Below are positions 1 through 6,030 of a DNA stretch of 30,304 bases, one piece after another. A program made the translations under genes and the position numbers. The notes under the pieces are model-generated. The model saw nothing but the letters and a program-made list of their open reading frames with translations, had not been told where the DNA came from and did no database searches. Within the stretch, counting starts at the first letter, position 1, and each line of letters opens with the position of its first letter. This DNA comes from Spirosomataceae bacterium (GTDB lineage: Bacteria > Bacteroidota > Bacteroidia > Cytophagales > Spirosomataceae). The stretch covers positions 1 to 30,304 of the forward strand of contig JALOLW010000002.1 of the NCBI GenBank assembly GCA_025455795.1, read 5' to 3'.

Positions 1-837
1 TTTACCAGTAAACAACTGACCCACCCCCCAAACCGTTGGGTAAATGGCCGTAACGATACCGATGGTGTGCATGTCAAAATGATAGCCGAGTAATATTACT
101 GGAAACAGCCCCCAAATCATGCCGTCGTTGAGGTTGTTTACCAAGCCCGCTTGCGTAACCGCGCTCAGGGTCTTGTTTTTAAAAGTTGTTTCCCAGAATA
201 TATTTTGCAGCGGTTGGGCCGTGTCGGTCTTGTTTTCTTGATGAACAAAAACGCGGGTATCTTTCACCCAAAAATAGGAAAGTATCAGCCCCGTCAACGA
301 CATGGCAATACCCAAATAGAATGGATAAGGCACAACGCCGTACTGATTGGCGATGTAACCCGTCAGAAAGGCCACAATACCGACGGCAACATAACCCGCA
401 AATTCGTTGAGGCCCATCGCAAATCCTCGGTCTTTATCCCCCACCAAGTCAATTTTCATTACCACCGTGCTACTCCAAGTAAGTCCCTGACTTATCCCCA
501 ACAACACATTGGCAAAGACTACCGTGGCCCAGTTTGGGGCATAAATCAGTAAAAAGGGTATTGGCAGGGCTATTATCCACCCAGCAACCAAGAGATTTTT
601 GCGTCCGTATTGATTAGCAACCCGACCCGCAAAATAGTTGGTGAGGGCCTTGGTCAGGCCAAAAGCGACGATAAACGAAAGAAGGGCGGTTTTGGAGGCA
701 ACCCCCAATTGAGTTTCGGCAAATTTGGGAAAGATGGTGCGTTCCAGCCCCACCATGCCCCCCACAAAAAAATTGACGACCACCAGCAACGTAAACTGTT
801 TCCAATTTTCCCTAAGCCCTAATTGTAGGTTTTCCAT
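1..837 (-). CDS. MFS transporter, N-terminal part (3' end outside window)
   Basis: The minus strand reads openly from an ATG at 837 to the left edge, giving 279 residues of a multi-spanning inner-membrane protein. It begins MENLQLGLRENWKQ, followed by a hydrophobic first segment and, after the second segment, a loop of the form GRVANQYGRKN, which matches the major facilitator signature between helices 2 and 3. Further hydrophobic segments alternate with short polar loops, and a longer polar stretch with a charged cluster (residues about 195-225) fits the central cytoplasmic loop between the two six-helix halves. A whole family member has about 400 residues, so roughly the last third is missing. 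The substrate cannot be read from the sequence. The gene is divergent from the sugar kinase at 1007. No clear promoter was found for it. Confidence 0.8.
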   Translation of the reverse strand, partial: MENLQLGLRENWKQFTLLVVVNFFVGGMVGLERTIFPKFAETQLGVASKTALLSFIVAFGLTKALTNYFAGRVANQYGRKNLLVAGWIIALPIPFLLIYAPNWATVVFANVLLGISQGLTWSSTVVMKIDLVGDKDRGFAMGLNEFAGYVAVGIVAFLTGYIANQYGVVPYPFYLGIAMSLTGLILSYFWVKDTRVFVHQENKTDTAQPLQNIFWETTFKNKTLSAVTQAGLVNNLNDGMIWGLFPVILLGYHFDMHTIGIVTAIYPTVWGVGQLFTGK

Positions 838-941
838 TTTAGTAACTCTTATCAATGTATTCAATAACCAACAGGAGGCTTCAAATGGTTCAGATAGTAT
901 GCTGCCCTCGGCTTTTGTCAAGAATTCAAACAAACAACATC

Positions 942-972
942 TTTTGCAAACATGTCTGTACTTCTTAAATTG
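942..972 (+). promoter_or_regulatory. Candidate Bacteroidota promoter for the PfkB kinase
   Basis: TTTTG at 942-946 and TAAATTG at 966-972 are separated by 19 bases, close to the Bacteroidota pattern TTTG-N19-TAnnTTTG, with one T missing from the -7 box. Transcription would start near 978, about 29 bases before the ATG at 1007. Promoter activity is inferred from pattern only. Confidence 0.35.
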
Positions 973-1006
973 CACGCTCAATGAAAATAAGACAACACAA
1001 CCTACG

Positions 1007-1939
1007 ATGAATCGAAAATATGCTATTGTTTCGGTGGGTGAACTCCTCGGCGATTTGCTCGGAACGGAGTTTACCACCAACCTCACCGACACCGAAACTT
1101 TCCGCCGATTTCAGGGAGGAAGCCCCGCCAATTTGGCCGCCAACATGGCTCGCCTCGGAAGCCAAGCCGTACTCGTCGCCTGTGTGGGGACTGACAATCT
1201 GGGGACGTACCTTATCGAACAACTTGCCCAAACGGGGGTCGAGACCGCGCACATCGCCCGCGACACACACGCACCCACGAGCATCGTACTCGTGTCGCGC
1301 ACCAAAGGCACGCCCGACTTTATCGCTTATCGTACCGCCGACTGCCTTATCAAACCTGCACACATTCCCGACACATTGCTCCATGAAGCCACGTTTTTTC
1401 ATACCACTTGTTTTGCTTTGAGCCAAAACCCCGCCCAAAGCACCATCGTAGAAGCCGCCCAACGCGCCCAAAAAGCGGGCTGTATCGTGAGTCTGGATGC
1501 CAACTACGCCCCAAGTATTTGGCCTGACCGCAAGCAAGCCCAAGAGATTATTGCCAATTATTGCCAAAACGGGGCTTTTGTCAAACTCAGCGACGACGAC
1601 GCCGAGCGGATTTTTGGCGAATCGCGCTCGCACGAGGCCATCATTGCTGCTTTCCACGAGATGGGCGCGCAGTTGGTGTGCCTGACACTCGGTGGTCAAG
1701 GCAGCGTTGTCTCGTCAGATTTTGGCAAAACTCAAGTAAAAGTGCCCGTCAAATCCATCGAAGTCAAAGATGCTACTGGCGCGGGTGATTCGTACTGGGC
1801 GGGTTTTTTGACCGCTTGGATAGACGGCAAGTCACCCGCCGAATGTGCGCAAGCAGGGGCCAACATCGCCGCGCTCAAAATTAGTACGTTGGGGCCGCTT
1901 CCTTCGCGGGTTGAGAGAAGTGTTTTGTATCAGGGGTAG
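1007..1939 (+). CDS. PfkB-family carbohydrate kinase (fructokinase-like)
   Basis: The 310-residue product has both PfkB signatures: GGSPAN at residues 37-42, with the typical following segment that ends in a glycine-rich turn (VGTDNLG), and DATGAGD at 255-261, where D261 is the catalytic base and the GAG forms the anion hole. Family members phosphorylate a sugar or nucleoside with ATP in the cytoplasm; the overall layout is closest to fructokinase or 2-keto-3-deoxygluconate kinase, but the substrate is not certain. The frame is open further upstream, to about 725, but that part overlaps the divergent transporter and lacks family character; the ATG at 1007 puts the first beta strand (YAIVSVGE) at the expected place. 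Its stop is 3 bases from the stop of the convergent gene. The adjoining divergent transporter may bring in the sugar (inference). Confidence 0.9.
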   Translation: MNRKYAIVSVGELLGDLLGTEFTTNLTDTETFRRFQGGSPANLAANMARLGSQAVLVACVGTDNLGTYLIEQLAQTGVETAHIARDTHAPTSIVLVSRTKGTPDFIAYRTADCLIKPAHIPDTLLHEATFFHTTCFALSQNPAQSTIVEAAQRAQKAGCIVSLDANYAPSIWPDRKQAQEIIANYCQNGAFVKLSDDDAERIFGESRSHEAIIAAFHEMGAQLVCLTLGGQGSVVSSDFGKTQVKVPVKSIEVKDATGAGDSYWAGFLTAWIDGKSPAECAQAGANIAALKISTLGPLPSRVERSVLYQG

Positions 1940-1942
1940 GCA

Positions 1943-3259
1943 CTACTGCTTTACGTTTTCGTCGCCTTCTTGGTATGGCACGTAGTAAATCACCGCTTCC
2001 ATCATTTCCGAGGTAGTACTCCACCCGAAGCCCACGTCACGAATGGGTTTGAAAGGGTTGAGAGGGTTTTGGTCGGTGTTGTCGTACTGGGCTTCGGCCA
2101 GTACCACTGAGCCTTTGGGTACGCGCAGCAGTTTGTCAAATTGGTAAGTCATTTGCCAATTAAAATCCCAGTTATCAATCTTAACAAAAGAGGCCAAGTC
2201 GCCGTCGGGAGTGATGCCAAAAACTTTGAAGGTTTTGCCTAACCAATGTGCGTGCGGTAGCACCGAAATGGCCGAAATGTCTTCTTCAAGCGGCCCGTAA
2301 CTCATGTAAAACGTCGCTTTTTGGTTGGCAGGAATCAAAAACGGGGGGTTGGTGATGTACTTTTCGTGCAAAATCATGGACCGAATCTCTCTTTCGACGG
2401 GCTTTTTGGCAAAGTACAAATGGATTTCTGACTGGTCGGTTTGGACAATCCCCGACGGCGAGTAGTGCATATAAAAAATCAGGTTGGAATTGGCTTTGAG
2501 GCGTTTACCCGTACCTGCAGGAAACTGTATGCGGTCGTTGCCAGGCACCCATCCGTACAAAAACTCATCGGCCATCGGAATTCGCTGAAAGGGGAGCAAA
2601 TCGGGTGAGTCGCCGCGCATTCCGTCAATAGGGGCCATTTTGCCGCTGGTGTCCACCATGATACGGCTGTGGTGAACTATCTTTCGGTTGCCCGCCACAA
2701 ACGCAATCGCCTCCACCATCACATCTTCTTTTAGCCCCGTAGGCACGTGAAAGTAGCGATATTCTTCCTCGCCCGTGTTGGGTACGGCAAAAGGTCGCTG
2801 CATCCGCAACACCAAATCAGGTTTGCGCTGCTCACTGCCCCTAAACCCTCGATAGTCTGACTCCGAAGCCCCTTTCCTTTTTCCGCTTGCCTTCTGTCGC
2901 GCCACGGCCTTTGCTCCTTGTCCCTCTACCGCGCCTTGCGCCACCCATTGTTGTATAAGTGCTATCTCGTCGTCCGAAAGCCCGCGCTCGTTGGCATAGT
3001 GTTGAAAACCCCTATCGGCAGGAAACGGCGGCATGTAGCGGATTTGGGTCACTTTGGCAATGAACTCCGACCGCTTGGCTACGTCGGTGTAATTGTCCAA
3101 CACAAACGGCCCAATGCCCCCCACACGGTGGCACGTGACGCAGTTTTTTTGAAGAATTGGTGCGATGTGCTGCTGATACGTAACGGCTTGCTGGGCCAAA
3201 GAAACCACGGAAAGTAGCAGGCCAATGAAGACGAGGCCGTTTGTGGTACTGTTACGCAT
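1943..3259 (-). CDS. Cytochrome c / copper type II monooxygenase-like (PHM-fold) exported protein
   Basis: The 438-residue product has a signal peptide (cleavage near residue 22, SLAQQ), then a short cytochrome c domain with heme motif CVTCH at 40-44 and a likely axial Met in RYMPPF (M76). The C-terminal two thirds resembles the peptidylglycine/dopamine monooxygenase fold: it shows a His pair (IVHHSR), a single His (FYMHYSP), an HxH pair (LPHAHWLG) and a late Met (SEMMEAVIYY), the five-His-plus-Met set that binds the two copper ions in that family. I infer a periplasmic redox enzyme or electron-transfer protein; the substrate is unknown. The linker at about residues 115-145 is unusually basic and repeat-like. 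Its ATG overlaps the stop of the upstream gene by 8 bases, suggesting translational coupling. The thioredoxin-fold gene at 3907-4401 is a probable functional partner, as such domains are commonly linked. Confidence 0.85.
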   Translation of the reverse strand: MRNSTTNGLVFIGLLLSVVSLAQQAVTYQQHIAPILQKNCVTCHRVGGIGPFVLDNYTDVAKRSEFIAKVTQIRYMPPFPADRGFQHYANERGLSDDEIALIQQWVAQGAVEGQGAKAVARQKASGKRKGASESDYRGFRGSEQRKPDLVLRMQRPFAVPNTGEEEYRYFHVPTGLKEDVMVEAIAFVAGNRKIVHHSRIMVDTSGKMAPIDGMRGDSPDLLPFQRIPMADEFLYGWVPGNDRIQFPAGTGKRLKANSNLIFYMHYSPSGIVQTDQSEIHLYFAKKPVEREIRSMILHEKYITNPPFLIPANQKATFYMSYGPLEEDISAISVLPHAHWLGKTFKVFGITPDGDLASFVKIDNWDFNWQMTYQFDKLLRVPKGSVVLAEAQYDNTDQNPLNPFKPIRDVGFGWSTTSEMMEAVIYYVPYQEGDENVKQ

Positions 3260-3857
3260 TTGAGACCAAAAATTGCTGAATAACTATGTGCCAAACGCCT
3301 AATATTTCTTTCAAATCCGTGTAAATATTCGTATCAATATAGAAAACATCGTTTTGAAAACGAATGAATTGCCACTCTACTCCGTCGGTAGCGCAGCCAT
3401 ACAAAAACGGCATTGGCTTTCCTTCGGCTTCATTGAACAACTTCGTACCATACAACTGCGCCGCACATTGCGCTCTACCGTATTCCATATCTTCATTCTT
3501 GGATTCTACCAACGAAATAATTGGCGACTCAATGTATGGTTTGTGAGGTTGCAACACAAAGAAAAAATCACAAGCCCCCGACAAATCAGATTGAGCGTCT
3601 ATGTCCAATTCTTCGCCCGAAAACAAGGTGATTTGGTCTTGATAATATTCGGCTATTTCGAGCAAAATAGGTGAAATAACGCGCTCAGATTTTGTTTTTT
3701 CATTGGTCAAGGGGGCTATTTTTGCTTTTTTGAGTGTTTCCAGCAACCATGTACTGGGTGCAATGGGCATGACACTTTCAAACAGCATTTTGGTTTGAGC
3801 ATCAAGACCAAATCGTTGCGTTACTGTCTTGATTTTTTTGTAATTACTATATCCCAT
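3252..3857 (-). CDS. Uncharacterised PD-(D/E)XK nuclease-like protein
   Basis: The 201-residue product has no signal peptide. A conserved core at residues 93-135 shows D97 in a beta strand (GACDFFFVL), then LVESKN with E118-S-K120, then an alpha helix with Q130 and Q134; this D...ExK...Q order fits the PD-(D/E)XK fold as seen in type I restriction R-subunit N-termini and related stand-alone proteins. An earlier acidic helix (SERVISPILLEI, residues 57-68) is also typical. I cannot name a function; DNA binding or cleavage is only a possibility. It sits between the thioredoxin-fold and monooxygenase-like genes, overlaps the latter by 8 bases, and is more A+T-rich than its neighbour (about 40% G+C at 3601-3660 against 55% at 2521-2580, hand counts), which suggests a later insertion. 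A candidate promoter lies just upstream. Confidence 0.7.
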   Translation of the reverse strand: MGYSNYKKIKTVTQRFGLDAQTKMLFESVMPIAPSTWLLETLKKAKIAPLTNEKTKSERVISPILLEIAEYYQDQITLFSGEELDIDAQSDLSGACDFFFVLQPHKPYIESPIISLVESKNEDMEYGRAQCAAQLYGTKLFNEAEGKPMPFLYGCATDGVEWQFIRFQNDVFYIDTNIYTDLKEILGVWHIVIQQFLVSNA

Positions 3858-3880
3858 TGATGGCTTTTGTTTTGGTCAAA

Positions 3881-3910
3881 CAAATTTACGAACAATTTTG
3901 CCAATCTCAA
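3881..3910 (-). promoter_or_regulatory. Candidate promoter for the PD-(D/E)XK-like gene
   Basis: On the minus strand TAAATTTG (3888-3881) is a perfect TAnnTTTG box, preceded 19 bases upstream by TTG (3910-3908). Transcription would start near 3876, about 19 bases before the ATG at 3857. The -33 element falls on the end of the upstream gene. Pattern-based only. Confidence 0.4.
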
Positions 3911-4401
3911 CGCCGCCGATTGATGAGGCATCCTACGGGTTCGACGCGCGGACTTGCTACGACACTGTTTTGGGTAATGGCTTTGAGCGCGTCTGCCAAA
4001 TAAAACGTAGTGGCTTTGGGGCGGGCTTTGCCAAGTTCAAAAAACTGATTGTCAATCGCGCCGCTGTATTGTAGCTTGCCGTTTTGGTCAAACACAAACA
4101 CCTCGGGCGTTGTGCGGGCGTTGTGGCGTTTGGTAAGGGCGTGGTCGGTATCTATTTGTGAAGGCATTTTAAAGCGATACTCTCGGTTGAACTTCCGAAT
4201 CGCTTTGCGACTAACGTTTGCCATTGGATAAATCACCTCAAACGTCGCTTGCGTTTTGTACTCCTGATAAAGCCCTTGCAATCGGCCCGTATAAGCCTGA
4301 CAAATAGGACATTCGGTGTCAAAAAAAAGATAGACTTTGGCTTGTTGTTGGGCCAAAGCACTGCTGCTTACCAAAAGCAACAAATACCCAAAAGACTTCA
4401 T
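3907..4401 (-). CDS. Exported thioredoxin-fold (redoxin-like) protein
   Basis: The 164-residue product starts with a signal peptide (MKSFGYLLLLVSSSALAQ, cleavage near residue 17). Directly after it comes a thioredoxin fold: strand VYLFF, active-site-like CPIC at 31-34, and a later TPEVFVFDQNGK segment with the cis-proline position expected for the family. The C-terminus has a VEPVGCLI motif (C158), a tail I recognise from redoxin domains linked to cytochrome c/copper monooxygenase-like proteins. It probably acts in the periplasm as a thiol-disulfide or peroxide-linked redox protein that serves the product of 1943-3259 (inference). The CXXC supports redox activity; the partner assignment rests on neighbourhood. 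It has its own candidate promoter at 4422-4456. Confidence 0.8.
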   Translation of the reverse strand: MKSFGYLLLLVSSSALAQQQAKVYLFFDTECPICQAYTGRLQGLYQEYKTQATFEVIYPMANVSRKAIRKFNREYRFKMPSQIDTDHALTKRHNARTTPEVFVFDQNGKLQYSGAIDNQFFELGKARPKATTFYLADALKAITQNSVVASPRVEPVGCLINRRR

Positions 4402-4421
4402 ACATTTTGGAGGTTTTTCAA

Positions 4422-4456
4422 CAAAAATACCGATTAATCAACAAAGCATCATCAAA
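4422..4456 (-). promoter_or_regulatory. Candidate promoter for the thioredoxin-fold gene
   Basis: TATTTTTG on the minus strand (4429-4422) matches TAnnTTTG exactly; TTTG at 4456-4453 lies 23 bases upstream as a possible -33 element. Predicted start near 4417 leaves a leader of about 16 bases before the ATG at 4401. Confidence 0.4.
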
Positions 4457-4504
4457 AAATCTCTCTATTACGATTATTACCTGCTCTAACTTGTTTTTTG
4501 AGGC

Positions 4505-4578
4505 AGATAAAGCGAATAATAAGTTTTTATTGTTCGCTTTATCTACATATTTTTGTGTAGATAAAGCGAACAATAAAA
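4505..4578 (+). repeat. Perfect 23-bp inverted repeat plus a third direct copy upstream of the ATPase
   Basis: Bases 4525-4547 and 4556-4578 are exact reverse complements (23 of 23) separated by only 8 bases. The core reads AGATAAAGCGAACAATAA on the right arm (4560-4577). A third copy in the same orientation as the right arm is at 4505-4522, with 17 of 18 bases matching. The right arm runs into the A of the start codon at 4578. The arrangement could be a pair of operator half-sites, or a palindromic repeat element placed before the gene. Confidence 0.85.
4548..4555 (+). promoter_or_regulatory. Candidate -7 promoter box inside the inverted repeat, for the ATPase gene
   Basis: The 8-base spacer of the inverted repeat reads TATTTTTG, an exact TAnnTTTG box. 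Transcription would start near 4560, inside the right arm, with a leader of about 18 bases. No clear -33 element is seen (TTG at 4530-4532 is only 15 bases upstream). A protein bound to the arms would cover the promoter, so the gene may be repressed through this site (inference). Confidence 0.45.
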
Positions 4579-6020
4579 TGAAAAATTCTGTATTGGTAGG
4601 GCGAGAAAAAGAAATAGACACCCTAAAATCCCTGCTTCTTTCTGACGAATCGGAGTTTGTTTCGGTTATTGGAAGAAGACGTGTAGGAAAAACTTTTTTG
4701 ATTCAAACTGTCTATGCCGACCGAATAGCTTTTGAAATCACAGGTATTCAAAATGCTTCATTACAAGAGCAGTTGGAAGGTTTTGCGGTAGCACTACATT
4801 TACAATCGCGCTCGCCTTTACCCATTCAAAAGCCTACTACTTGGTTGGCTGCTTTTCAGTTGTTGATTGTTTATTTGGAAAGCACTCAAACTCCCCAAAA
4901 AAGGGTGGTATTTTTTGATGAAATGCCGTGGTTGGCTACACATCGCTCTGGTTTTTTGAATGCGTTTGGCTTTTTTTGGAATAGTTGGGCGGTCAAAAAC
5001 AACATCGTCGTGGTGATTTGTGGCTCGGCGGCCTCGTGGATGATTCAAAAAGTAGTACACAACAAAGGTGGGCTATACAATCGTATCACCAAACGCTTGC
5101 ACCTTCACCCGTTTACATTGCACGAAACCTCACTTTACTTACAAAAAAGACGTGTCAATTTCAATCATTATCAAATAGCCGAGTTGTACATGGCTATGGG
5201 TGGAATCCCACACTATTTGAAAGAAATTCAAAATGGTGAAAGCGTAGCGCAAAACATAGACCGCATCTGTTTTGAACACAACGGTATTTTGTACGATGAG
5301 TTTAGATTGCTTTATTCTTCGCTATTTGACCATTCCGAAAACCATTTGGAGGTGGTGCGGGCATTGGCTTCAAAACCCAGTGGCATGACCCGCACCGAAA
5401 TCATCAATCATTCCAAACTTACCAATGGGGGTGGTTTGACCAAAACCCTCGAAGAATTGGCCTACTCAGGGTTTGTTACTGATTATACCCCTTTTGAACA
5501 TCTAAAACGGGAAACCCTCTATCGGCTTACAGATGAGTATTCGCTTTTCTATGTAAAATTTATAGAGACACTGAAAAAACAAGGCGAAGGGACTTGGAAA
5601 AGCTTCGCACAAACCCCCGTCTATCGCATATGGAGCGGATATGCTTTTGAAAATCTTTGCCTCAAACATATTTCAGAAATCAAGAAAAAACTTGGTATTT
5701 CGGGCATTTATTCGAGCGTGTCGTCTTTCTACCAAAAAGGAAAAGATGGCATGGATGGCTGCCAAATAGACTTACTAATCAATCGAAATGACCAAGTAAT
5801 CAACGTTTTTGAAATAAAATGGGCATCGTCTGAATACATCATTACCAAATCGTACAGTGAAACCTTACGGAAAAAAATTTCCCTGTTTAAATACTACACC
5901 AAAACCAAAAAACAGGTGTTTTTTAGTATTTTGACTACATACGGTCTGCTGCCCAACGAACACAGTCGAGGCTTGGTGGACAAGGAGTTGGTGTTGGACG
6001 ATTTGTTTACTGCACCCTAA
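4578..6020 (+). CDS. AAA ATPase of the archaeal-ATPase / DUF234 type
   Basis: The 480-residue product begins with FVGRE-like NSVLVGREKEIDTL, then Walker A GRRRVGKT at 32-39 and a Walker B-like VVFFDE with D114-E115, followed by a sensor strand (VVVICGSAASWM). A winged-helix-like part (about 265-320; MTRTEIINHSKL...LAYSGFV) is followed by a DUF234-type C-terminus containing a PD-(D/E)XK-like core: D398 and E412-I-K414. Such ATPases are widespread in Bacteroidota and archaea, but their role is not settled; links to mobile DNA or nucleic acid processing have been proposed. The frame is open upstream to 4407, but that segment only translates the AT-rich repeats, so I chose the ATG at 4578. The gene is rather A+T-rich, stands alone, and ends 10 bases before the convergent peptidase gene. 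Confidence 0.85.
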   Translation: MKNSVLVGREKEIDTLKSLLLSDESEFVSVIGRRRVGKTFLIQTVYADRIAFEITGIQNASLQEQLEGFAVALHLQSRSPLPIQKPTTWLAAFQLLIVYLESTQTPQKRVVFFDEMPWLATHRSGFLNAFGFFWNSWAVKNNIVVVICGSAASWMIQKVVHNKGGLYNRITKRLHLHPFTLHETSLYLQKRRVNFNHYQIAELYMAMGGIPHYLKEIQNGESVAQNIDRICFEHNGILYDEFRLLYSSLFDHSENHLEVVRALASKPSGMTRTEIINHSKLTNGGGLTKTLEELAYSGFVTDYTPFEHLKRETLYRLTDEYSLFYVKFIETLKKQGEGTWKSFAQTPVYRIWSGYAFENLCLKHISEIKKKLGISGIYSSVSSFYQKGKDGMDGCQIDLLINRNDQVINVFEIKWASSEYIITKSYSETLRKKISLFKYYTKTKKQVFFSILTTYGLLPNEHSRGLVDKELVLDDLFTAP

Positions 6021-6030
6021 AATTGTCGCT

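Noticed and set aside
965..1699. Minus-strand open frame opposite the PfkB kinase
   Set aside because: The plus strand carries both kinase signatures; the antisense frame has no recognisable domain.
4407..4577. N-terminal extension of the ATPase by 57 residues
   Set aside because: The extension only translates the inverted-repeat copies (repeated DKANNK) and lies upstream of the predicted transcript start.
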